From Nocardiopsis ganjiahuensis DSM 45031 (GTDB taxonomy: Bacteria > Actinomycetota > Actinomycetes > Streptosporangiales > Streptosporangiaceae), in contig NZ_ANBA01000002.1 in assembly GCF_000341085.1 (NCBI RefSeq), positions 248,001 to 312,000 of the forward strand: DNA of 64,000 nt. The letters are read 5' to 3'. This document shows positions 7,919-18,015 of this stretch, in pieces. A model generated the notes under the pieces. It had not been told where the DNA came from. It was given only the letters and a program-made list of their open reading frames with translations, and searched no databases. Positions within the stretch are counted from its first letter, which is position 1. Each line of letters starts with the position of its first letter. The translations under genes were made by a program, and so were the position numbers.

Positions 7919-10900
7919 CTAGCTGCCGGAGAGTGAGGAAGTGTCGAGGCGCAGAGCAACCAGCCCGAGATTGGTGGCGGCGTAGAGGTCACCGCTCTCG
8001 GTGACAGCGAGATCGTTGATCGGACTGCCGACCCCGATTTCGGCGGCCACCTCCCGCTCGGAGTAGTTCCAGATCCGGACGATCCCAGTGATATCCGCGG
8101 CAACGATCAGGGGGATCCCCTTGACCTGGACGATCCGAATTTTCCGCACCGCGTTGTCGAACGAGGGAATCGGCAGGGGAACGCGCGACCAGTCCTGCGG
8201 ATTCCAGGCGAAGAAGCCCCCGTCCGAGTCGCCTGCGACGAGAAGGCTCTGCTTCCCTATCCGGCCGATGCCCACCGCGCCCATACCGGCCCCTTCTCCG
8301 CGCAAGGGGTCCGTGAGTGGGTCCCGGGTCTCCAGATCCCAGATCCTGACAGTTCCGTCAGCTGAAGCGCTGGCCAGCACGTGCGAGTCTCCCACCTGAG
8401 CCACGCTCAGAGAGGAAACTGCCGCTGTGTGCCCACTTAACGGTTCTCCGAGCTTGACCCGCTTCGCCAGATCCCACACCTGAAGCCCGGAGGTCGGGCT
8501 CTGGAGGACACCCACCACCAGAGTCCGGCCTCCGAGGTTATGGACCGTGAACTCGGAATACGGGCTGACCTCTTCACCCAAAGACCCGAGGTTTTCGCGT
8601 TCCAACAAGTCCACGAGGTCCAGCCCTCCCCAACGTTGGACTAGATGTTGCCTATCAGTGATCTGGTGAAGGCCACCTCGGCGAAATCGACTGGGGAGGA
8701 GTGGAACCAGCAAATGACCGTCCTCCGTATCGTGCGCACGCAGCACTCCGTCATCCCCTGAAGTGCTCACAGTGTCTGTGGTCTCGTCGACACTGACCCC
8801 TCGAAGCTCGTAGTTCACGCCGCAGAACGCCTCACCCACTGGTGTGGTCGACACGGCATCCCACAAACGCGCCTGCTTCCCATTGGAGACGAGCAGCCCA
8901 AGCCCGCCATGAGTCTGCGCGAAGGAGACCACGATCCAGTTCCGATTGTCAGTCGGCATCGGTTCGCCCTGACACTCACCGGTTTCCAAGTTCCACAGCC
9001 GGACAGTGCCGGTCAAGTCCGTCACAGCGAGCAAGAGTTCGGTCCCGGCAGGGGAGATCACGGCTTCCATCACTCGCTCACCCCACCCCTCGATCGTGGT
9101 TCCCAGCTGCCGCCACCGTTCGAGGCCGAAGCAGCGGACACTGTTGGCGCTGTCCGTCATCAGCACGGCGGCCACCCCACGGACGAAGCCGACCCCGATC
9201 GGCCGTGCCCGCAGCGTCAACAGTTCCTCCACTCGGGCGGCCACGCACTCCGCTTCGGTCTCCGCAGCACCGCCCCACCTCCAGAGGTACAGGTAGCCCT
9301 GTGTAGTCAGCACTGCGATGTGTACCGCCCCGGCCTCGACTCGGGCACTCATCTCCCGGACCCCGCCGACCTGTCCCTTGATCGGTTCGGTGACCTCACT
9401 CCAGGCCTGGGGGTCCCACAAACGGATAGTCCCATCCTCGCTACCGCTGACCACGATGGTGCGCCCGTTCAGCGTGACCGCCTGCAGACAGGTAACCGTG
9501 TTGGTATGTCCCGTGATCAAAGCCGTGCATTCCCGCTCGCGGAGCGGGTGCCACACCCGGAGGGTCGTGTCTTCCCCACCGGTCAGCGCGACCAGCTCGT
9601 CCGCGACCGAACACAGAGCCACCGCTTGGATGGCCCCGGTGTGCCCTTCCAGAGGCCGGAGCACGCCGCGTCGCTCATCCAGGTCCCACAGGCACAGAAG
9701 TCCCTCGGTGCCACCGGTCGCCGCGTAGGAACGCCCTTTGTGGACCACGGTGTCCATCGCCTTGATCGATCCACCGTGTCCGGTCTCGGGTTGTTCCACG
9801 GCAAGATCCCAGACCCTGGCGGTTCGGTCCCAGCTGACTGTGACGGCGTAGCTCTCCCATCCGTGGCAGGCCAGAGCCGCACCGGAGAGTTGGTTCACGT
9901 GGCCGCTGAGCGGGTGGCCCTGTTGACGCATGGTCGTCAGATCCCACACCCGGGCGTCCTCCCTACCGTGGGTGAGAACCACCTCTCTGGCGCCGAATCC
10001 GCCCACGTCGATCGAAACGACCCCCGCCAGGTTCGGCATGTAGTGGGAATGCACAGAGACCGGCTCACCCAGCTGTTGGCGGTCCAAGGGATTCCACCGG
10101 TTGAGGGTGCCGTCATCATCGCCGCTCAACACCACCGGCCCCGAGGAGGTGCCGTACAGGTACAACGCGGTCACCGTCGCCGTGTGACCCACGAACGCCT
10201 CGCCTTGAACCTCCGCCGACGGGTCGTCGAGAAACGGGGTCACGTCCCAGACGTAGGCCCTGCGGTCCGCTCCTCCGGTGACACCGATCAAGGTGTCCCC
10301 CACGTGTGCCAGCGCCGCCGCCCGCACGGAACTGCGGTGCCCTTCCAGTGGATGGCCTACGGCCCGGCGCTCCTCCAGGTCCCAGAGCCTGGCCGTACCG
10401 TCCTGGCTGGAAGTAAGAGCGTAGGGGCGTCCCCGGAAGACGGCCATGGAGACGTCCTGGATGAGGTTGGTGTGCCCGACAAGCGGTTCACCGAGGAGCT
10501 GGTTGGTGGACAGGTCGATCACTCGCAGTTGCCCGTCGATCCCGCCGACCAGCGCGACCGAGTACTCGCCCAGCTCACCCAAAGCAACGCATGTGGACCG
10601 CACAGGCAGCTCCAGCGCCTCCCCCAGCTGGCTCTGAGTACCCAGGTCCCAGACCCGCACCGTCTTGTCGTCGCCGCTGGTGACGGCTACCAGATGGCCG
10701 TCCAGAACCATCGTCGCCACGCACTCGACGTCGTCTGTGTGTCCCACCAACTGCCGGTGCGCCCCGCTCGTGGACCACCAAGCCCACTTGGTCCGCCAGC
10801 TCATCGGCAGACCCGCCTTGTCGATCCGCTCAGCGAGGAGATCGGCCCCGCAACGGCGAGCCGAGAGCTGGAGGTCCGCGACCCGCCCTTGAAGCGGGAA

Positions 10901-13141
10901 ATCCTCCGACAACCGGTGCGCGATCTGCTCGTAGGCGGTGCGGGCCGCCCGGGCCTCCGCACCGCACGTGCGTCCCAACACCTTCAACAGCGGCAGCTGC
11001 CGGGCCGCGAGCAGGAACACCGGATCCACCACCAGACCGTCGAGGTGTTCGGTGTCCGCGGCGTGGGTCGCCAGGTGGTCGCGCACGTACACCGAGGCGG
11101 CGAACCAGTCTCGGCCCTGCCCGTCCGCCGTCGCCGGGACCGTGTCCAGCAGGGTGTGAACGATCCGTTCCTGGGGCCGGGCCGGATCCCTCGCGTAGGA
11201 CTGGCGCAGGTGGTCGGCGAGGGCCTGGTGGTACAGGCGGTACACCGACCGTTGCCCCTCCACCACCTCAGCCACGTAGTCGCTGGCGATGCGCAGCGCG
11301 TCACTCACGTCGGCCTCGGTGCACTCCTGTCCGGAGAGCCCCACGGCCATCGCCACCCAGCTGCTTCCGCGCGGCAACCCCTGACCCTCCGCGAAGGCCA
11401 GCGGGGTGAGGATACGGCGGACCCGGTCCTCCTCCTCACCGAAGCGTTCCAGGTAGTCGTCGAAGGCTTCCCCCACCGCGCTGGGCAGGGCTCTCTCCCA
11501 GCCGGTTCGGTTGACGTCGATGGGGGTCGCGTCCCGGCGCAGGCTCCGGGCCGTGAGCCGGGCGACCAGGAACACCTCGGAGGCACGTTCGGCCACGCCG
11601 CGAGCGACGCGGGCGGCCAGCTCCGGCTTGCCCTGGTAGGGGGTTCGGACGTTCTCCTCGTCCGTGGCCAGCAGCATCTGCTCCACGTAGTGCCGGATGT
11701 CCTCGCGGGTGTCCGCCGGGTACTCGTCCAGGTCCAGGACGCTGGTGGCCGAACCCAGCGCCTTGACCAGTTCCCGCCGAGCGCCGACCAGCAACCGCAC
11801 ACCGGGGATCTCCGCCATGGGGCGCAGCAGCTCGCGGGCGATCCGGCGCGGCTCACCCCGGCCCTGGATGTCGGCGGTGGTACCGGACCCGGCTTCGTCC
11901 AGGGCGTCGATGACCACGACCAGCGGGCGGTCCGCAGTCTGGGCGCGCTGGGCCAACTCCTGGAGGAGCCCCGCAGCCGAGGGGGTGGCCGCTCGGCCGC
12001 CCAGAGCGGCGGAGACGCGTTCGACAATCTCCTCCAACCGCTTGTGCCGGGCATGCACGGCGGCGAGCACGGTGTTCGCTGGGACGAGTGTGCCTTCGGG
12101 AGCGCTGTCGAGGTTGAGCCGGGCGCGGTAGTCGGGATCGGAGACGGTGACGATCCGGCCGAGGACCGCGGACTTGCCACACCCCGGTTTGCCGGTGACG
12201 GTCCGCCCCCGGCCGTCGCCCTCCGGGGCGGTGATCCAGGTGACCAGCTCCCGCAGGACCCGTTCCCGGCCGCTGAAGTACCTGCCCTGTTCCGACTCGA
12301 ACTCCACCCCGCGGGAGCGGGGGCCGTAGTGGTCGGCGATCGCCGCCGCGTGATGCTGGAAGTCCAGGTCCGTGCCCTCGGCCGGGAGATCGGCGCGGTG
12401 CCTGGTGTTGGGCAGGAAGGGGTCCAGACCGGTACCCGCGCCCTTGGCCAGTGTGGAGCGCTGACCGATCCCGTTCTCGTCGAAGTGGTCGTTGACGTGT
12501 TGGACCACGGACGCCAGGTCCAGGTAGGGCTGCCGTTGGCCCGCCCGTTCGGTGGCCAGCTCGACCGCCTCACTCAGGGCTCCGGCGAAGGCTCCGTCCA
12601 GGGCGAGGTCCTTGGGGCGCGCCGAGGACAGGAAACACAGTGAGGTGGACACGTCGGTTCCGTTGTGGCGGTAAGCGAGCGTGTCGAGCGCGACCCGGGC
12701 GGCGTCCGCGCTTCCCGCCCCTCCGGTACAGGTGTCCAGGACGAGGAGGAGGCGGCGCAGCGAACCCTCGCACAGGACCCGGACCAGATCCTCGGTGGCC
12801 AGCGCGCTCGCCGCCGGAGAGCTCTCCCTGGTGTCCCAGCAGTAGAGGTAGTGCCGGTCCCGGTCCGGCGCGTAGGCGTGGCCCGCGAAGTAGAGGACGA
12901 CGGTGTCGTCCTCCCCCAGCCCGACGTCGGCGACCCAGCTGCTGAGGCGCCGTCGAATATGATCAGCGCTTTCGTAGGCGCCGAGTCCTTCCAGCACGGG
13001 CACGTAGTCAAAGCCGCCGAACAGGTTACGGACGGCTTCGACGTCCCGGTTCACCTTTCCGAGTTGCAGTTCCTCGGGCAGGTTCTCGTACCTGGCCACG
13101 CCGAGGGCGATAAAGAAACGACGGCTGGTTCCGCTCGACAC
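7919..13141 (-). CDS. Caspase - STAND NTPase - WD40 repeat protein (1740 residues)
   Basis: Three-part protein. Residues about 5-235 are a caspase-like C14 peptidase: an N-terminal RFFIALGVARYENLPEELQLGKVNRDVEAV, catalytic His88 in YFAGHAY and catalytic Cys138 in LLLVLDTCTGG. Residues about 285-650 are a STAND-type P-loop NTPase: FSGRERVLREL, Walker A GKPGCGKS (317-324), Walker B VVVIDALDEAG (408-418) and a winged-helix-like region. Helical linker to about 790. Residues about 795-1740 hold about 20-21 WD40 blades (VRVWDL, ARLWDL, VRIWDL and variants), enough for three seven-bladed propellers. All catalytic residues are present, so it should be active. The start is a GTG with GAGAGG 10 bases upstream. 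The design matches known bacterial death or defence-type switches: the propellers sense, the NTPase oligomerises, the caspase cuts. The target is unknown. Confidence 0.93.
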   Translation of the reverse strand: MSSGTSRRFFIALGVARYENLPEELQLGKVNRDVEAVRNLFGGFDYVPVLEGLGAYESADHIRRRLSSWVADVGLGEDDTVVLYFAGHAYAPDRDRHYLYCWDTRESSPAASALATEDLVRVLCEGSLRRLLLVLDTCTGGAGSADAARVALDTLAYRHNGTDVSTSLCFLSSARPKDLALDGAFAGALSEAVELATERAGQRQPYLDLASVVQHVNDHFDENGIGQRSTLAKGAGTGLDPFLPNTRHRADLPAEGTDLDFQHHAAAIADHYGPRSRGVEFESEQGRYFSGRERVLRELVTWITAPEGDGRGRTVTGKPGCGKSAVLGRIVTVSDPDYRARLNLDSAPEGTLVPANTVLAAVHARHKRLEEIVERVSAALGGRAATPSAAGLLQELAQRAQTADRPLVVVIDALDEAGSGTTADIQGRGEPRRIARELLRPMAEIPGVRLLVGARRELVKALGSATSVLDLDEYPADTREDIRHYVEQMLLATDEENVRTPYQGKPELAARVARGVAERASEVFLVARLTARSLRRDATPIDVNRTGWERALPSAVGEAFDDYLERFGEEEDRVRRILTPLAFAEGQGLPRGSSWVAMAVGLSGQECTEADVSDALRIASDYVAEVVEGQRSVYRLYHQALADHLRQSYARDPARPQERIVHTLLDTVPATADGQGRDWFAASVYVRDHLATHAADTEHLDGLVVDPVFLLAARQLPLLKVLGRTCGAEARAARTAYEQIAHRLSEDFPLQGRVADLQLSARRCGADLLAERIDKAGLPMSWRTKWAWWSTSGAHRQLVGHTDDVECVATMVLDGHLVAVTSGDDKTVRVWDLGTQSQLGEALELPVRSTCVALGELGEYSVALVGGIDGQLRVIDLSTNQLLGEPLVGHTNLIQDVSMAVFRGRPYALTSSQDGTARLWDLEERRAVGHPLEGHRSSVRAAALAHVGDTLIGVTGGADRRAYVWDVTPFLDDPSAEVQGEAFVGHTATVTALYLYGTSSGPVVLSGDDDGTLNRWNPLDRQQLGEPVSVHSHYMPNLAGVVSIDVGGFGAREVVLTHGREDARVWDLTTMRQQGHPLSGHVNQLSGAALACHGWESYAVTVSWDRTARVWDLAVEQPETGHGGSIKAMDTVVHKGRSYAATGGTEGLLCLWDLDERRGVLRPLEGHTGAIQAVALCSVADELVALTGGEDTTLRVWHPLRERECTALITGHTNTVTCLQAVTLNGRTIVVSGSEDGTIRLWDPQAWSEVTEPIKGQVGGVREMSARVEAGAVHIAVLTTQGYLYLWRWGGAAETEAECVAARVEELLTLRARPIGVGFVRGVAAVLMTDSANSVRCFGLERWRQLGTTIEGWGERVMEAVISPAGTELLLAVTDLTGTVRLWNLETGECQGEPMPTDNRNWIVVSFAQTHGGLGLLVSNGKQARLWDAVSTTPVGEAFCGVNYELRGVSVDETTDTVSTSGDDGVLRAHDTEDGHLLVPLLPSRFRRGGLHQITDRQHLVQRWGGLDLVDLLERENLGSLGEEVSPYSEFTVHNLGGRTLVVGVLQSPTSGLQVWDLAKRVKLGEPLSGHTAAVSSLSVAQVGDSHVLASASADGTVRIWDLETRDPLTDPLRGEGAGMGAVGIGRIGKQSLLVAGDSDGGFFAWNPQDWSRVPLPIPSFDNAVRKIRIVQVKGIPLIVAADITGIVRIWNYSEREVAAEIGVGSPINDLAVTESGDLYAATNLGLVALRLDTSSLSGS

Positions 13142-13275
13142 AGGGGGCAGACCTCTCAGGGATCACCGTGGTGGGGGACATCTGGGCACGAGTCGCCCGA
13201 CGGGGCAGGCGCTCCTGTGACACTGCCAGTATGCCCGGAAGGCCCGTTCCCATCCACGTGATCAGGCAACAACAA

Positions 13276-13290
13276 AGGCCTGAAACCACC
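13276..13290 (+). repeat. Right copy of the repeat flanking the caspase module
   Basis: AGGCCTGAAACCACC. It differs from the left copy at 6915 only by one missing A. It lies in the upstream region of the caspase gene. Confidence 0.45.
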
Positions 13291-13348
13291 CTTCAAGCAG
13301 ACAAAGCCATAATGCGGACATTGGCTGGCTTAAACCTCCACCGTCATT

Positions 13349-13362
13349 GACAACATGTTGTC
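13349..13362. promoter_or_regulatory. Perfect 14-base palindrome upstream of the DJ-1-like gene
   Basis: GACAACATGTTGTC is its own reverse complement. It lies 20 bases before the ATG at 13382 and covers a possible earlier ATG at 13355. It is a good candidate operator. Its core CATGTTGT recurs twice upstream of the aminotransferase gene at 45653. Confidence 0.65.
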
Positions 13363-13381
13363 CACCATTCAGCCTCTTGCC

Positions 13382-14014
13382 ATGAACGCTGAGCCGCGCC
13401 GCGCCGTCCACCTCGCCGTCTACGACCAGCTGGCCGACTGGGAGGTGGGGCACGCGGTCGCCCATGTCCGGTCCGGGGGCGGCCTGGCGGGCGCCGCCGG
13501 GTACGAGGTGGTGACCGTCGGGCTGACCGGCGCCCCCGTGACCACCATGGGCGGACTGACGGTCCTGCCGGACCTGACGCTCCACCAGCTCAAGCCCTCC
13601 GCCAGCACGATGCTCGTCCTCCCCGGCTCCCCCGACTGGGACTCCGCGCCGGAGGCGATGGCCCCCCTGGCCTCGGCGGCGGGCATCTTCCTCGACGCCG
13701 GGGTCCCCGTGGCGGCGATCAGCGGGGCCACCGCCGGCCTGGCCCGGGAAGGGCTGCTCGACCACCGGGACCACACCAGCTCCGCCCCCGACTACCTCCT
13801 CGGCACCGGCTACGCGGGCGGGCACCGGTACCGCGGGGAGCTCGCGGTGACCGACGAGGACCTCGTCACGGCGGGCGGCACCGCGCCGGTCGAGTTCGCG
13901 CGGGAGGTCCTCGCCAAGCTCGACGTCCTCACCCCGCGCGCGCTGGACGCCTGGTACCGGCTGCACGCCCTGCACGACGCGGACGCCTACCTCACCCTCG
14001 CGGAGGAGGCCTGA
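13382..14014 (+). CDS. DJ-1/PfpI family protein with Ser in place of the nucleophilic Cys
   Basis: 210 residues from the ATG at 13382. A longer reading from 13355 is possible but would start inside a perfect palindrome; neither has a ribosome binding site. The fold signature is clear: [17 protein letters not shown] (with the conserved acidic residue), [11 protein letters not shown], and the elbow [24 protein letters not shown]. In relatives the elbow reads AICGAT; here the Cys position is Ser114. Members of this family act as glyoxalases, chaperones, amidases or ligand sensors. Loss of the thiol argues against the usual thiol chemistry. It stands alone, followed by a hairpin and threonine aldolase. 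The function is unknown. Confidence 0.85.
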   Translation: MNAEPRRAVHLAVYDQLADWEVGHAVAHVRSGGGLAGAAGYEVVTVGLTGAPVTTMGGLTVLPDLTLHQLKPSASTMLVLPGSPDWDSAPEAMAPLASAAGIFLDAGVPVAAISGATAGLAREGLLDHRDHTSSAPDYLLGTGYAGGHRYRGELAVTDEDLVTAGGTAPVEFAREVLAKLDVLTPRALDAWYRLHALHDADAYLTLAEEA

Positions 14015-14040
14015 CCAGGTTCTACGGACGCGGGAACCGA

Positions 14041-14063
14041 GGCCCCGCACGGGCGCCGGGGCC
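14041..14063. terminator. Hairpin after the DJ-1-like gene
   Basis: Arms GGCCCCG and CGGGGCC around a 9-base loop, between the stop at 14014 and the aldolase start. No U-tract. Confidence 0.45.
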
Positions 14064-14108
14064 CGCCCGAGTATCGTCGTGGCAGCACCGCACCACCGAG
14101 GAGAAGCC

Positions 14109-15113
14109 TTGATCGACCTGCGCTCGGACACCCTGACCCGCCCGACCCCCGACATGCGCCGGGCCATGGCCGAAGCCGAGGTGGGTGACGACGTGTTCGG
14201 CGAGGACCCGACCGTTCGCGCCCTGGAGGAGGAGACCGCGGCCCTGCTGGGCCGGGAGGCCGCGCTCTACGTCCCCTCCGGGCACATGGCCAACCAGCTC
14301 GGGCTGTACGTGGCCACCCGCAGCGGGGAGGAGGTGTGGGCGCACGAGCACCACCACCTCATCGGGGACGAGCAGGGCGCAGCGGTGGTGCTGTCCCGGG
14401 TTCTGCCCCGCCTCTACTCGGGCGACCCCTTCCCTCCGCAGGAGCTGCTGGAGTCCTGGATCTCCGGACTCGGCGACGTGCACCGGGCCGACCCCGCCCT
14501 GCTGTGGCTGGAGAACACCTTCAGCGGCCAGGTGGTCCCCCTCGCCGAGCAGCGCCGCGTCACGGACTTCGCGCACGCCCACGGGCTGCGCGCCCATCTG
14601 GACGGCGCCCGGCTGTGGAACGCCGCCGCCCACCTGGGGGCCTCCCCCGCGGAGGTGGCCGAGGGGTTCGACACGGTGTCGGTCTGCTTCTCCAAGGGAC
14701 TGGGCGCCCCGGTGGGCTCGGCGCTGGCCGGTGACACCGACACGATCCGGAGGGCCCGGCGCGGCCGCAAGATGCTGGGGGCGGGTATGCGCCAGGCGGG
14801 GATCATCGCCGCGGGCGCCCTGCACGCACTGCGCCACCACCGGGAGAGGCTCGTCGAGGACCACGAGCGCGCGGCCCGGCTGGCCGGGCAGCTGGACGGC
14901 CTCCCCGGGCTGACCGCGCAGGCCCGGACCAACATGGTGCTGCTGCAGACCCCCGAGGGCGAGGCCGGGCGGTACCTGGAGGCCTTCGCGGCCCAGGGCG
15001 TGCGGGCGCTCGGCGGCGGCTCCCGCGTCCGGCTGGTGCTGAGCCTGGACATCACCGACGGTGACGTCGAGAAGGCGGCCAAGGCGATCACCCGAGCGGT
15101 CTCGGAGATCTGA
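14109..15113 (+). CDS. ltaE: Low-specificity L-threonine aldolase
   Basis: PLP enzyme that splits L-threonine or L-allo-threonine to glycine and acetaldehyde. 334 residues, the normal length. It begins [36 protein letters not shown], the family hallmark, from a TTG with GAGGAG 5 bases upstream. HMANQLGL and [13 protein letters not shown] follow; the PLP lysine is Lys196 in [14 protein letters not shown], and [10 protein letters not shown] is the cofactor-binding aspartate motif. It appears to be a single-gene unit between the DJ-1-like gene and the glycerol regulator. Confidence 0.94.
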   Translation: MIDLRSDTLTRPTPDMRRAMAEAEVGDDVFGEDPTVRALEEETAALLGREAALYVPSGHMANQLGLYVATRSGEEVWAHEHHHLIGDEQGAAVVLSRVLPRLYSGDPFPPQELLESWISGLGDVHRADPALLWLENTFSGQVVPLAEQRRVTDFAHAHGLRAHLDGARLWNAAAHLGASPAEVAEGFDTVSVCFSKGLGAPVGSALAGDTDTIRRARRGRKMLGAGMRQAGIIAAGALHALRHHRERLVEDHERAARLAGQLDGLPGLTAQARTNMVLLQTPEGEAGRYLEAFAAQGVRALGGGSRVRLVLSLDITDGDVEKAAKAITRAVSEI

Positions 15114-15226
15114 CGAACCACGCAGGTCAGCGCGGTGGCCCGTCGGTACACTTGGCCGGTCCCGCGCGAGCACGGGGCACCGGCAGGTGTTGCGCATCAC
15201 ATCGCGTAGTAGCATCTGGCGTATGA

Positions 15227-15237
15227 CATTGTCGTAC
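15227..15237 (+). promoter_or_regulatory. IclR/GylR-type box upstream of the glycerol regulator
   Basis: CATTGTCGTAC, 20 bases before the regulator start. The same core (CATTGTCGTA or CAATGTCGTA) lies upstream of glpK and glpD, so this is probably an autoregulatory site. Confidence 0.6.
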
Positions 15238-15257
15238 TAGAGAGTGGTAGCACCGCA

Positions 15258-16046
15258 ATGCCGGGAAGAATCCAGTCCATCGAACGCGCCGCCGCGATCC
15301 TCCGGCTCCTGGCCAGTGGCGCCCGCGGACTGAGTCTGGCCGAGGTCTCCCGCTCGCTGGAACTGCCCAAGGGCACCGCCCTCGGCATCCTGCGCACCCT
15401 CCAGCACGTGGGCTTCGTGGAGCAGGACCCCGAATCGGGCCGGTACCGCCTGGGCGGCGGCATGCTGAGCCTGGGCACCCGCTACCTGGACGGCAACGAA
15501 CTGCGCACCCGTGCTCTGAACTGGGCCGACACCCTCGCCTCGCGCAGCGGGGAGAGCGTGCGCATCGGCACTCTGCACAAGCACCAGGTCCTGGTGGTCC
15601 ACCACGTCTTCCGCCCGGACTCCAGTCGGCAGACCCTGGACGTGGGCACCCTGCTCCCCCTGCACGCGACCGCCCTGGGCAAGGCCCTGATGGCCTTCGA
15701 CCCCCTGGCCGTCCCGGAGGAGGTCGCCTCCGTGGAGACCGACTCCCCGGTGGAGCTCACCTCCTTCACCCGGCACACCGTCGCGACCATGGCCGCGCTG
15801 GAGGAGCAGCTGACCGGGATCCGCGACAGCGGCTGGGGCTGGGAGGCCGAGGAGCTGGTCGACGGGGAGGTGTCCATCGCCGCCCCCATCCGCGACCGGC
15901 GCGGGGTCACCGTCGGCGCCATCGGGGTGCGCGGGGCCGTCGAGCGGCTTCGCGGCGACGACGGGAAGCCCGACATGGAACAGGTTTCCTACGTGCGCGA
16001 CGCGGCCCGCGCCATCTCCCGGGAGCTGGGCGTCACGCCCTACTGA
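15258..16046 (+). CDS. IclR-family regulator of glycerol use (GylR-like)
   Basis: 262 residues. The N-terminal winged helix is IQSIERAAAILRLLASGARGLSLAEVSRSLELPKGTALGILRTLQHVGFVEQD, the IclR hallmark. The C-terminal effector domain has LPLHATALGKALMAF, a conserved IclR motif, and VSIAAPIRDRRGVTVGAIGV. It is followed on the same strand by glycerol kinase and a glycerol facilitator, the arrangement of the Streptomyces gylR-gylCABX locus, so glycerol 3-phosphate is the likely ligand. The box CATTGTCGTA recurs before this gene, glpK and glpD, which defines a small regulon. Confidence 0.93.
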   Translation: MPGRIQSIERAAAILRLLASGARGLSLAEVSRSLELPKGTALGILRTLQHVGFVEQDPESGRYRLGGGMLSLGTRYLDGNELRTRALNWADTLASRSGESVRIGTLHKHQVLVVHHVFRPDSSRQTLDVGTLLPLHATALGKALMAFDPLAVPEEVASVETDSPVELTSFTRHTVATMAALEEQLTGIRDSGWGWEAEELVDGEVSIAAPIRDRRGVTVGAIGVRGAVERLRGDDGKPDMEQVSYVRDAARAISRELGVTPY

Positions 16047-16100
16047 CTCCCCCGCGGCACGCCCCCTCGGCGGGGCGGCAGCCGCGCCACGGCGCACTTC

Positions 16101-16132
16101 GCACCACTTCGCGTCCCGCCACGGAGTGGTGC
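16101..16132 (+). terminator. Terminator of the IclR regulator gene
   Basis: Arms GCACCACT and AGTGGTGC around a 16-base loop, followed by TTTCC. It separates the regulator transcript from the glpK promoter. Confidence 0.6.
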
Positions 16133-16257
16133 TTTCCGTGTCCGCGGCCGTCCTGAGACAGTGACCGCCCCGAGTGGGTGACCCACGCAACACGATTGCG
16201 TCACACGGCCTTGACATGGGAAGGAAAGACAGTTGAAACTAACGCCTATTCATACGT

Positions 16258-16268
16258 CAATGTCGTAC
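16258..16268 (+). promoter_or_regulatory. IclR/GylR-type box upstream of glpK
   Basis: CAATGTCGTAC within ATACGTCAATGTCGTACA, giving an inverted TACG/CGTA pair. It lies about 75 bases before the glpK start and matches the boxes at 15227 and 20280. Confidence 0.65.
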
Positions 16269-16341
16269 ACCGTTCGGTGACGACCACCGATCACACGTCT
16301 CCCACCCCGTTCCACAGCCGTCCACCTGAAGGCGAGCACCG

Positions 16342-17841
<1,500 letters not shown>

Positions 17842-17850
17842 CACGACGAC

Positions 17851-17892
17851 CGCGCCCCGGGGCACCGCTGCCATTCGGACCCCGGGGGCGCG
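17851..17892 (+). terminator. Hairpin between glpK and glpF
   Basis: Arms built from CGCGCCCCGGGG and CCCCGGGGGCGCG around a loop of about 17 bases. It lies between two co-directional genes and is probably an attenuator or mRNA-end stabiliser rather than a full stop. Confidence 0.5.
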
Positions 17893-18015
17893 GATCCGGG
17901 GACATCGAGAGATGCCCCTCCCCCACCCATCCCTGTGACGGGTGCGTCCGACCATGCCCGTAACGGGCAGCGCGGCGCCCGTGACCCGGCTGCCCCGCAC
18001 GGGGCGGAGGTCCCC

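Noticed and set aside
8909-12643. Very long rightward open frame (1244 codons) opposite the caspase-NTPase gene
   Set aside because: Its translation is a low-complexity mix of Gly, His, Arg, Pro and Val with no domain. The opposite strand encodes an obvious multi-domain protein. Long antisense frames are expected at high GC.
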